From Winogradskyella tangerina (GTDB taxonomy: Bacteria; Bacteroidota; Bacteroidia; Flavobacteriales; Flavobacteriaceae), in contig NZ_QERF01000001.1 of the NCBI RefSeq assembly GCF_003260205.1, positions 489,985-553,984 on the forward strand: DNA of 64,000 bases, in the 5' to 3' direction. A program made the translations under genes and the position numbers. Under the pieces are notes generated by a model, which was not told where the DNA came from, searched no databases, and was given only the letters and a program-made list of their open reading frames with translations. Positions 56,821 through 64,000 of this stretch are shown here, one piece after another; the first letter of the stretch is position 1; each line of letters starts with the position of its first letter.

Positions 56821-56921
56821 ATATACAATTTGTATATGATAATTTGTTGGATTTTCCGATTTACATCGGAATCCTGTGTCAAATAATTTAGTAAAATCCA
56901 TCCCGACAATTTTCGTCGAGA
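56821..56921 (+). promoter_or_regulatory. Structured leader of the RNase G/E gene
   Basis: Three inverted repeats lie before the ATG at 56936. They are a 17-base palindrome (ATATACAA-T-TTGTATAT, 56821-56837); a strong stem 56849-56874 (7 bp plus 3 bp across a two-base bulge, TTAC loop); and a weaker 8-bp stem with one mismatch at about 56900-56922. They may be autoregulatory RNA structures or operator sites. Confidence 0.5.
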
Positions 56922-56935
56922 TTTAAATTAACATC

Positions 56936-58480
56936 ATGAACAAGGAATTAATCGTAAGATCGAGTTCAGATATTGTTGATTTTGCACTATTAAAAGATGG
57001 AAAACTTATTGAATTACATAAAGATGAGGAGGATAACAACTTTGCTGTAGGCGATATTTTCATTGCCAAGATCCGCAAAGTAATTCCTGGATTAAACGCC
57101 GCATTTGTAAATGTAGGTTACGAAAAAGATGGTTTTTTACACTATCATGATCTGGGACCAAAATTACCTTCACTTTTAAAATTCATTAAACGTGTAAGCA
57201 CAGGGAAATTAAGAGACTATAGACTCAAAGACTTTCCATTTGAAAAAGATTTAGATAAGCATGGCGCAATTGCCAATGCCTTAAAATCGAATCAATCAAT
57301 TTTAGTACAAGTAGTAAAAGAGCCTATTTCCACAAAAGGACCGCGCATTAGTTCAGAATTGTCTATCGCCGGAAGATACATCGTTTTGGTTCCGTTTTCT
57401 AACCGTATTTCAATTTCGCAAAAAATTGAATCTCAAGAAGAAAAAGACCGCCTAAAACGACTAGTTAAAAGTATTACTCCTAAAGGATTTGGCGTTATTA
57501 TTCGTACCGTAGCTGAAGGCAAGAAAGTTGCCGAGCTCGACAGTGATTTACAGAACTTGCTGGCAAGATGGACAGCAATGTGTAAAAAGTTGTACAAAGC
57601 CCATCATCCTACGAAAGTACTTGGTGAAATGAACAAAGCATCCTCAATTTTGAGAGATATTTTTAACGATTCATTCTCTGGTATCGTGGTAGATGATGAA
57701 GAATTGTACATACAAGTAAAAGATTATGTGCAGCAAATTGCACCCAAAAAAGAGTCTATTGTAAAGTATTATAAAAACGGTATTCCGATTTTTGAAAAAT
57801 ATGGCATCGAACGCCAAATCAAAACATCGTTTGGAAAAACCGTTTCTATGGCTAAAGGCGCTTACCTGGTTATAGAACATACCGAAGCTATGCATGTTAT
57901 TGATGTAAATAGCGGTAACCGTTCTAACAAAGAAAAAAGTCAGGAAGACACCGCCTTAGAGGTGAACCTCATCTCTGCTACCGAAATTGCCAGACAACTG
58001 CGACTGCGTGATATGGGTGGTATTATAGTTATCGATTTTATCGATATGGGGAAAGCCGAAAACCGAAAAAAACTTTACAATCATCTCCGCGACGAGATGA
58101 AAGACGACAAAGCAAAACACAAAATATTGCCGCCGAGTAAGTTTGGTTTAGTGCAGATTACCAGACAGCGCGTAAGGCCAGAACGCAATATTAAAACCAA
58201 GGAAGAGAATCCTAATCTTGTTGGTGGTGACGAAATTGAAGCACCAATAAAAGTGGTACAGCGTATCAAACAAGATTTAGATAGAGTTCTTAAAAAAGAC
58301 TATAAAAAGATTACTTTAAATGCACATCCTTTTATAGCAGCCTTTCTAACCAAAGGGTATCCATCAATCCGTACAAAGTGGTTCTTTGAACACAAGAAAT
58401 GGATTAAAGTCTTACCTCGAGATGCTTACACTTATCTTGAATATCATTTTTTTGATAAAGATGGTAATGAAATCAAATAA
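56936..58480 (+). CDS. rng: Ribonuclease G/E family protein
   Basis: 514 residues, RNase G-sized and lacking the long RNase E scaffold tail. An S1-like RNA-binding domain opens the protein (VGDIFIAKIRKVIPGLNAAFVNVGYEKDGFLHYHDLG). The catalytic DNase I-like domain has the metal-binding aspartates in MHVIDVNSGNR and GGIIVIDFIDM. The Zn-link Cys pair of RNase E (CPxC) is not present: RPERNIKTKEENPN stands where it would be. The enzyme processes rRNA and degrades mRNA. It has its own structured leader and a strong terminator downstream. Confidence 0.93.
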   Translation: MNKELIVRSSSDIVDFALLKDGKLIELHKDEEDNNFAVGDIFIAKIRKVIPGLNAAFVNVGYEKDGFLHYHDLGPKLPSLLKFIKRVSTGKLRDYRLKDFPFEKDLDKHGAIANALKSNQSILVQVVKEPISTKGPRISSELSIAGRYIVLVPFSNRISISQKIESQEEKDRLKRLVKSITPKGFGVIIRTVAEGKKVAELDSDLQNLLARWTAMCKKLYKAHHPTKVLGEMNKASSILRDIFNDSFSGIVVDDEELYIQVKDYVQQIAPKKESIVKYYKNGIPIFEKYGIERQIKTSFGKTVSMAKGAYLVIEHTEAMHVIDVNSGNRSNKEKSQEDTALEVNLISATEIARQLRLRDMGGIIVIDFIDMGKAENRKKLYNHLRDEMKDDKAKHKILPPSKFGLVQITRQRVRPERNIKTKEENPNLVGGDEIEAPIKVVQRIKQDLDRVLKKDYKKITLNAHPFIAAFLTKGYPSIRTKWFFEHKKWIKVLPRDAYTYLEYHFFDKDGNEIK

Positions 58481-58490
58481 TATCTATTAA

Positions 58491-58523
58491 AAAAGCCCAA
58501 TTGAAATATTCAATTGGGCTTTT
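58491..58523. terminator. Bidirectional intrinsic terminator
   Basis: A perfect 15-bp stem (58491-58505 with 58509-58523) with a 3-base loop and A/T flanks, between rng (+) and the aldo/keto reductase gene (-). Confidence 0.92.
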
Positions 58524-58542
58524 TGTTTTATTACGATCTAAA

Positions 58543-59583
58543 TCATGGCGCCGGATTAGGAATTTCGGCATGCACCTTATTGATTTCGTTCATCACCTCT
58601 TTAGACAATGAAATATTAATACTGTCAATATTCTCTTCAAGTTGTTTTAGATTGGTTGCACCTATAATATTACTAGTTAAAAATGGGCGTTCATTAACAA
58701 AAGCTAAAGCCATCTGCGCTAAGGTCATGCCATTATCTTCTGCAATTTTTAAATAACGCTTCGTCGCTTCAGTAGCTTGCTCTCCACTGTATCTTGCAAA
58801 TCGTGGGAACAACTTCAAACGTGCATTATCAGCTGCTGTTCCTTTAATATACTTACCAGATAATACGCCAAAAGCCATTGGTGAATAGGCTAAAAGTCCA
58901 ATATTTTCTCTATGAGAAATTTCAGCAAGTGCACCTTCAAAAGGTCTACATAATAATGAATATGCATTTTGTATAGTGATCATTCTCGGCAGATTATTAT
59001 ACTTCGCTTCTTCGAGATAACGCATGGTTCCCCAAGCACCTTCATTAGAAATACCAACATGTCTAATTTTACCAGACTTGATGATTTCGTCGAGATTATG
59101 AAGAATTTCATTAAAGTTATCTTCCCACGGATCATTTGGATTCGGCACATAATCGCGCACCCCAAACATTGGTGTGTTTCGTTCTGGCCAATGCAATTGG
59201 TACAGATCAATATAATCGGTTTGTAATCGTTTTAAGCTGTTGTCTACAGCTTCATTCAGCGCAGATTTGCTGAAACCTGTAGTTCTAATATGGGCGGTAT
59301 AATCGCCCGGACCAGCAATTTTGGTGGCCAAGATCACTTTGTCTCTATTACCAGTTTTTGTAAACCAATTTCCTATAATACGTTCCGTATCTGCATAGGT
59401 TTCTGCTGTGGCAGGAACGGGATACAATTCAGCAACATCAAAAAAATTGACACCTTTATCTAGTGCCATATCCATTTGTGCAAAGCCTTCATCTTGGGTA
59501 TTCTGGTTGCCCCAGGTCATCGTTCCGAGGCATATTTTACTAACCTTAATATCAGTGTTAGGCAGTGTGGTGTATTTCATCAA
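58543..59583 (-). CDS. Aldo/keto reductase (Tas-like)
   Basis: 346 residues, an NADPH-dependent (alpha/beta)8-barrel oxidoreductase. The catalytic tetrad is readable: Asp in NFFDVAELYPVPATAET, with Tyr in the same stretch, Lys in VILATKIAG and His in YIDLYQLHWPERNT. The cofactor-binding tail has NIIGATNLKQLEENI. It resembles the Tas/YghZ branch. The start is MMK, with 59583 or 59580 possible. Its start directly abuts the stop of the LexA-like regulator gene (59584), so it is the second gene of that transcript and may respond to the same signal. Substrate unknown. Confidence 0.92.
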   Translation of the reverse strand: MMKYTTLPNTDIKVSKICLGTMTWGNQNTQDEGFAQMDMALDKGVNFFDVAELYPVPATAETYADTERIIGNWFTKTGNRDKVILATKIAGPGDYTAHIRTTGFSKSALNEAVDNSLKRLQTDYIDLYQLHWPERNTPMFGVRDYVPNPNDPWEDNFNEILHNLDEIIKSGKIRHVGISNEGAWGTMRYLEEAKYNNLPRMITIQNAYSLLCRPFEGALAEISHRENIGLLAYSPMAFGVLSGKYIKGTAADNARLKLFPRFARYSGEQATEATKRYLKIAEDNGMTLAQMALAFVNERPFLTSNIIGATNLKQLEENIDSINISLSKEVMNEINKVHAEIPNPAP

Positions 59584-60351
59584 TTACAGTTGTTTTACGG
59601 CTTCTAACTCTACTTTGAGCTCTTGAAACATCGTCATTATACTACTAAGTTTTAACTCTTTTTCGTCGTACTCTTGGGTATTAATACAGCATGTAAATTC
59701 CCAAAGCTCTAAGATACTGGTTTTAGAGACCAAATACGGTTTATACAATTTATTATCTGAACTTAGCAATAGATTCTGACTATTGTCTTCTTGCAGGTAG
59801 ATCCGCTTGTAAACCAACCCGTCATCTTTGGTAAGCACAACATAGGTTCTGCCATCTCTAATATCGTTAATATCTTCCACAAATTTGGCTACCACAAAGG
59901 CACCATCTTTAACCGGTAACATGGAGTCACCTTTAATAGGAAAGGCTCTATGTGTTCCTGTCGGAAGAAAGGGTAACTTAATCTTCTGAAGCTGTTCTAT
60001 GTATTCAGGATCGTCATAACCCGATAAATACCCAGCCGAGGCTTTCGCCGGAATAATCTCAATAAGATCTTCATTATTCTCATTAACGGTAATAGGAAAC
60101 AACACACGCTTATTCCCTACTTCTATAAACGAAGTATCTTTCGCTTTCCGTAAATCTTTTCGAACTAAAATATCTATAGGAATATTAAAATAATTTGACA
60201 GATCGATCAGTCGTTCTATTGGCGGTTCGCTTCGTCCTTCTTCATAAGAACCTACCATGGAGCGTGTCCAGCCCAAATCATCCGCAAAGTGCTCTTGCGA
60301 TAGTTTTCTTAATGTCCTGAGGTGCTTAATATTAATTTGAATGGGTTTCAT
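59584..60351 (-). CDS. HTH-S24 (LexA-like) transcriptional regulator
   Basis: 255 residues. An XRE-type helix-turn-helix occupies residues 7-62 (LRKLSQEHFADDLGWTRSMVGSYEEGR). A linker then leads to an S24 peptidase domain. Its catalytic dyad is Ser143 (KGDSMLPVKDG) and Lys182 (GLVYKRIYL). A likely self-cleavage bond, Ala106-Gly107 in PAKASAGYLSG, lies 37 residues before the Ser; in E. coli LexA the gap is 35. A C-terminal extension of about 50 residues follows. It faces a DnaE-like/Y-family polymerase operon across 76 bases that contain inverted repeats. It is most simply a RecA-responsive repressor of that operon and of itself (inference). A phage repressor is less likely because no phage genes are near. 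Confidence 0.88.
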   Translation of the reverse strand: MKPIQINIKHLRTLRKLSQEHFADDLGWTRSMVGSYEEGRSEPPIERLIDLSNYFNIPIDILVRKDLRKAKDTSFIEVGNKRVLFPITVNENNEDLIEIIPAKASAGYLSGYDDPEYIEQLQKIKLPFLPTGTHRAFPIKGDSMLPVKDGAFVVAKFVEDINDIRDGRTYVVLTKDDGLVYKRIYLQEDNSQNLLLSSDNKLYKPYLVSKTSILELWEFTCCINTQEYDEKELKLSSIMTMFQELKVELEAVKQL

Positions 60352-60373
60352 GGGATTTCAAATTTAACAGTAT

Positions 60374-60420
60374 TTGCTACAAATATAAGCAATATAAACT
60401 ACAATATGTAGCTAATTTTG
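60374..60420. promoter_or_regulatory. Divergent promoters with candidate operator (LexA-like cassette)
   Basis: On the plus strand TAATTTTG (60413-60420) is a -7 element for the dnaE-like gene. On the minus strand TATATTTG (60380-60387) is one for the regulator gene. GCTACA at 60376 and its inverse TGTAGC at 60407-60412 form an inverted repeat. CTACA-ATA-TGTAG (60399-60411) abuts the plus -7 element, and TTGCT-N9-AGCAA (60374-60392) encloses the minus one. Binding would block both promoters. Confidence 0.6.
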
Positions 60421-60427
60421 TTTTCCC

Positions 60428-63400
60428 ATGTATTTAAACTGCCACACATATTACAGCCTACGATATGGCACTATAAAACCCGAGCAATTGCTTGCTATTG
60501 CTTCAGAAAATGGCGTACAGACCTTAGCGCTAACAGACATTAATACCACCTCTGCCTGCTTAGATATTGTACGGCTTTCCAAAAAATATAAAGTAAAACC
60601 TATCCTTGGTGTCGATTTTAGAAACAAGGCGCAGCAAGAGTTTATTCTTATTGCTAAAAACAACCAGGGTTTTCAAAATATAAACGATTATCTCTCTACG
60701 TTTCTTCATGATCAGAATTTGAAAATCCCAGAACGCCCCGATGTTGATCTAGAACATTGTTTTGTGGTTTATCCTTATCAAAAGGGTAAAAATTTCAAGC
60801 TAAAAGCAAATGAATTTTTAGGCATCACGCCTCGAGATCTCAATCAGCTGAAATTTTCAAAATGGAACAAACACAGAGAGAAATTAGTGGTGCTTAAAAC
60901 TGTATCGTTTCAAAATAAAAAAGGCTTCAACACACATCGCCTGCTGCGCGCTATAGACAACAACACACTTTTAAGCAAACTTCCAAAATCTGAAGAGGGC
61001 AACGAAAACGATTTGATGCTACCTTATAATGAATTGTGCGATCTGTATTCAGAATTTCCGGGGCTTATTCGTACCACAGAACGGCTTATGGCAGATTGTT
61101 CTATTAGTTTTGATTTTGAAAATACCACCCCAAAAAATCAGAAGACTTTTACCGACAGTGAAACTTCAGACTACAAGCTATTAGAGCAACTCACCTACCA
61201 AGGGATTCCGTATCGCTACGGTGATGCTGTTGATGATAAGATTTATAAACGCATCGAAAAAGAGCTCAATATCATCAAACAAAAAGGCTTTGTCTCTTAC
61301 TTTCTGATCAACTGGAAACTCTTAGAATACGCCCGTAGTAAAGACTACTTCTATGTGGGACGCGGTAGTGGCGCCAATAGTATTATTGCTTATTTACTGA
61401 GAATAACCGATGTAGATCCTATAGAACTCGACCTATATTTTGAACGTTTTATTAATCTGTTTCGGCAAAATCCACCCGATTTCGATATTGATTTTTCGTG
61501 GAAAGATCGCGATGATATAACTCATTTTATTTTCAATACTTTTAAGCATACCGCACTTTTAACCGTTTACAATACCTTTAAATTTAGGGCTTCGGTGAGA
61601 GAACTGGGTAAAGTCTTCGGATTACCAAAGTCTGAAATGGATCTGCTTACCCAAGGTAAGTTCGACGTTAATAAGCTCGACAGGCTATCCCTGCTAGTCC
61701 TGAAATACAGTCGCTATATTGAAGGGTTCCCAAATTACCTGGGCGTTCATGCTGGTGGTATTCTAATTTCTGAAAAACCTATTCACTACTACGGTGCTAC
61801 ATTTGTACCTCCAAAAGGATTTGCTACTACGCAGTTTGATATGGTTGCTGCAGAAGATATTGGCCTGTACAAATTCGATATTTTAAGCCAGCGTGGCTTA
61901 GGAAAGATCAAAGATACCGTCGACATTGTGGCCTATAATCATCCTCATCAGCCCAGACTCGATATTCATGATATTAAGCGCTTTAAAAAAGATGAACGTA
62001 TAAAATATCTGCTCAAAAATGCAAAAGCCATTGGCTGCTTTTATGTAGAATCGCCTGCAATGCGCATGCTTTTAAAAAAACTACAAGTCGATAATTATTT
62101 GGGGTTAGTAGCGGCAAGCTCAGTAATTCGTCCTGGCGTGTCTAAAAGTGGTATGATGCGTCAGTACATTCTGCGCTATCGCTTTCCTGAAAAACGCAAA
62201 GATGCGCATCCTGTACTTGCCGAACTTATGCCAGATACCTATGGCGTTATGGTCTATCAGGAAGATGTTATTAAGGTGGCACATTACTTTGGCGGTCTCA
62301 CTCTTGGTGAAGCCGATATGCTGCGTCGTGGTATGTCTGGTAAATTTAGATCTAGGGCAGAATTTCTGAAGGTAAAACAACAATTTTTCGACAATTGCGA
62401 AAAAGATGGTAAACCTTACGAATTTGTGGCAGACGTGTGGCGACAGATCGAAAGCTTTGCGGGCTATGCTTTTGCCAAAGGACATTCGGCGTCTTATGCT
62501 GTAGAAAGCTATCAGAGTTTATTTCTGAAAGCTTATTATCCGTTGGAATATATGACGGCTACCATCAATAATTTTGGTGGTTTTTACCGAACAGAACTCT
62601 ATGTTCATGAAGCCAGAATGCATGGCGGAAAAATTGAAACACCCTGTATCAATCAATCTTATAAGCAAGCTATAATTAAGGGCAAAGCTATCTTTTTAGG
62701 CTTTATGTTTTTGCAATCTATAGAGTCCAAAATCATAGATCGTATCCTCAGTGAAAGAGATCTGAATGGCACCTTCAAATCGCTTGATGATTTTATAGAA
62801 CGCGTGCCTATTTCAATAGAACAGATTACCATTTTAATTAAGATCAATGCCTTCAGATTTACCAGAGTGAATAAGCGCGAACTGCTATGGGAAGCCCATT
62901 TAAAGATCAGTAAAACGGTGGTGCAAGAACATATTATGACCCTATTCAAAACTGAAAAGATCAACTATAAAACACCTCAGCTATCAAGCACAGATCTAGA
63001 AAACGCTTTTGACGAAATTGAGCTGTTAGGTTTTCCGTTGTGCAACCCATTTCATCTCTTGGAAAATCCCTTTCCGGGGAACTTACGTGCCAAACATTTG
63101 CCTGCTTATAAGAATAAGTTTGTGCGTATTAAAGGCTATTTGGTAACAACCAAAAACACCAGCACCTCTAATGGTAAGCGAATGTATTTCGGAACGTTTT
63201 TAGATTACGACGGCGACTTTATAGATACGGTTCATTTTCCACCTATTGCCGCCAAATATCCTTTTAGAGGAAGAGGTGTTTACGAAATTACTGGGAAGGT
63301 GATGATAGAATTCGATTGTGTTTCTATTGAAGTTTCCAAGTTTGAACGCTTAGCCGTCATTGAAGATCCGCGCTATGCCGTGAAATCACTAAACCCTACA

Positions 63401-63448
63401 TTTCAACGAAAGAAAAGTTTTAAAGATTTGAAAGCACAACATGACTAA
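60428..63448 (+). CDS. DnaE-like DNA polymerase III alpha subunit (second, short type)
   Basis: 1006 residues, shorter than the ~1400-1500 of replicative DnaE in this phylum. The N-terminal PHP domain starts YLNCHTYYSLRYGTIKPEQLL; the first His of the usual HxH is Asn, so exonuclease function is doubtful. The C-family polymerase core has FYVGRGSGANSIIAYLLRITDVDP and the catalytic aspartates in PPDFDIDFSWKDRDD (residues 351-355). Later motifs are YQEDVIKVAHYFGGLT and FAKGHSASYAVESYQSLFLKAYYPLEYM. An OB-like C-terminus ends the chain. It overlaps the Y-family polymerase gene by 8 bases and is divergent from a LexA-like regulator, the context of DnaE2-type translesion polymerases. Confidence 0.9.
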   Translation: MYLNCHTYYSLRYGTIKPEQLLAIASENGVQTLALTDINTTSACLDIVRLSKKYKVKPILGVDFRNKAQQEFILIAKNNQGFQNINDYLSTFLHDQNLKIPERPDVDLEHCFVVYPYQKGKNFKLKANEFLGITPRDLNQLKFSKWNKHREKLVVLKTVSFQNKKGFNTHRLLRAIDNNTLLSKLPKSEEGNENDLMLPYNELCDLYSEFPGLIRTTERLMADCSISFDFENTTPKNQKTFTDSETSDYKLLEQLTYQGIPYRYGDAVDDKIYKRIEKELNIIKQKGFVSYFLINWKLLEYARSKDYFYVGRGSGANSIIAYLLRITDVDPIELDLYFERFINLFRQNPPDFDIDFSWKDRDDITHFIFNTFKHTALLTVYNTFKFRASVRELGKVFGLPKSEMDLLTQGKFDVNKLDRLSLLVLKYSRYIEGFPNYLGVHAGGILISEKPIHYYGATFVPPKGFATTQFDMVAAEDIGLYKFDILSQRGLGKIKDTVDIVAYNHPHQPRLDIHDIKRFKKDERIKYLLKNAKAIGCFYVESPAMRMLLKKLQVDNYLGLVAASSVIRPGVSKSGMMRQYILRYRFPEKRKDAHPVLAELMPDTYGVMVYQEDVIKVAHYFGGLTLGEADMLRRGMSGKFRSRAEFLKVKQQFFDNCEKDGKPYEFVADVWRQIESFAGYAFAKGHSASYAVESYQSLFLKAYYPLEYMTATINNFGGFYRTELYVHEARMHGGKIETPCINQSYKQAIIKGKAIFLGFMFLQSIESKIIDRILSERDLNGTFKSLDDFIERVPISIEQITILIKINAFRFTRVNKRELLWEAHLKISKTVVQEHIMTLFKTEKINYKTPQLSSTDLENAFDEIELLGFPLCNPFHLLENPFPGNLRAKHLPAYKNKFVRIKGYLVTTKNTSTSNGKRMYFGTFLDYDGDFIDTVHFPPIAAKYPFRGRGVYEITGKVMIEFDCVSIEVSKFERLAVIEDPRYAVKSLNPTFQRKKSFKDLKAQHD

Positions 63449-64000
63449 TAACCGCGCTATAGTACATATGGATCTAGACACTTTTTTTGTGTCGTGCGAA
63501 CGTTTACTAGACAGTAGGCTCGTAGGCAAACCTGTACTTATTGGTGGTACAGGCGACAGAGGTGTTGTAGCCTCTTGCAGCTACGAAGCCCGGACATTTG
63601 GTGTGCATTCCGCTATGCCAATGCGTATGGCACGGCAACTCTGCCCAGAGGCAATTGTACTCAGAGGTAACTCTGGTATTTATACCAAGTTTTCACAAAG
63701 TGTTACAGATGTTATCAAGGAAACCGTTCCGCTTTACGAAAAAACATCGATCGATGAGTTTTATATCGACCTTACTGGTATGGATAAGTTCTTTGGTTGC
63801 CACAAGCTGGCTTCAGAATTACGTCAGCGTATCATCAAGGAAACAGGATTACCTATTTCATTTGGCTTGTCGCTAAACAAAACGGTTTCAAAAATAGCAA
63901 CAGGCGAAGCCAAACCTAACAACGAAATACGGATTCCGACAGGGACAGAAAAGCCATTTCTGGCACCATTATCGGTTAAAAAAATTCCTATGGTTGGTAA
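63441..64000 (+). CDS. Y-family DNA polymerase (DinB/Pol IV-like), 5' part
   Basis: 186 codons from ATG at 63441, open to the end of the window, so the 3' part is missing. It opens MTNNRAIVHMDLDTFFVSCE, with the first metal-binding Asp11 and Asp13. SYEARTFGVHSAMP (steric-gate and finger region) follows, then YEKTSIDEFYIDLTGM with Asp105 and Glu106, all catalytic residues present. ISFGLSLNKTVSKIATGEAKPN is the palm/thumb region. The intact DE pair separates it from ImuB, whose site is dead. The ATG lies inside the last codons of the dnaE-like gene, so translation is coupled. It should bypass DNA lesions together with that polymerase. Confidence 0.92.
   Translation, partial: MTNNRAIVHMDLDTFFVSCERLLDSRLVGKPVLIGGTGDRGVVASCSYEARTFGVHSAMPMRMARQLCPEAIVLRGNSGIYTKFSQSVTDVIKETVPLYEKTSIDEFYIDLTGMDKFFGCHKLASELRQRIIKETGLPISFGLSLNKTVSKIATGEAKPNNEIRIPTGTEKPFLAPLSVKKIPMVG

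Noticed and set aside
59584..60351. Prophage repressor
   Set aside because: The HTH-S24 architecture fits, but all neighbours are DNA repair or metabolic genes and no integrase, structural or lysis genes occur in the window.
63598..63876. 92-residue plus-strand frame near the right end
   Set aside because: It is out of frame with the Y-family polymerase at 63441, whose catalytic motifs run straight through the same bases.

Overview
The window is chromosomal DNA of a Bacteroidota, almost certainly Flavobacteriaceae. The evidence is AT-rich DNA with TAnnTTTG-type -7 promoter elements and frequent TTG starts, gliding genes gldD and gldE, type IX secretion C-terminal domains, TonB-dependent receptors with a carboxypeptidase-regulatory-like N-terminal domain, DUF4270 and VCBS/ASPIC lipoproteins, and the gene order mutY-ssb-gldE-gldD. 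No rRNA, tRNA, CRISPR array, insertion sequence or prophage was found. Nearly all of the window is coding.

Layout. 1-9.9 kb: the tail of an OmpA-like protein, a large VCBS lipoprotein, the ATP synthase atpD-atpC pair, and an SGNH-hydrolase lipoprotein paired with a TonB-dependent receptor. 10.2-13.1 kb: a three-gene sulfuryl-transfer operon (arylsulfotransferase-like protein, 47-residue membrane protein, membrane-anchored sulfotransferase). 13.2-19.9 kb: glmS, a DUF4270 lipoprotein and a short starch-synthase-like protein on the minus strand, divergent from panC-panD and a flippase-like membrane protein. 19.9-23.9 kb: tandem secreted alpha/beta-hydrolases with Asp at the nucleophile position, then radA. 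24-29.3 kb: two related type IX secretion cargo proteins sharing a module, a leader and upstream motifs. 29.4-35.8 kb: a Crp/Fnr regulator, ileS, a DksA-like protein, a small exported protein, lspA, and a convergent 5-formyltetrahydrofolate cyclo-ligase. 35.8-41.9 kb: rimK and an aspartoacylase-family gene, then uvrC and a patatin/outer-membrane-barrel protein. 42-49.9 kb: tyrosine catabolism (hmgA, hppD) split by a small element carrying a four-helix-bundle gene inside 30-bp inverted repeats, then a DUF3108 protein, tryptophan 2,3-dioxygenase, an M23 peptidase and pgi. 50-58.5 kb: a second TonB-dependent receptor, gldD/gldE/ssb/mutY, HU, a 29-residue COX24-like basic protein and an RNase G/E gene with a structured leader. 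58.5-64 kb: an aldo/keto reductase and a LexA-like HTH-S24 regulator, divergent from a second DnaE-type polymerase and a Y-family polymerase that runs off the window.

The most system-like region is 58.5-64.0 kb. It looks like a self-contained damage-inducible mutagenesis cassette. A regulator with an Ala-Gly cleavage site and a Ser/Lys dyad faces an error-prone DnaE-like polymerase overlapping a catalytically intact DinB-type polymerase. An inverted repeat sits over both promoters. Second is the ASST / micro-membrane protein / sulfotransferase operon, which I cannot assign to a described pathway. Other items of interest are the Asp-nucleophile hydrolase pair, the inverted-repeat four-helix-bundle element, the shared leader of the two type IX cargo genes, and a terminator hairpin buried in signal-peptide codons.
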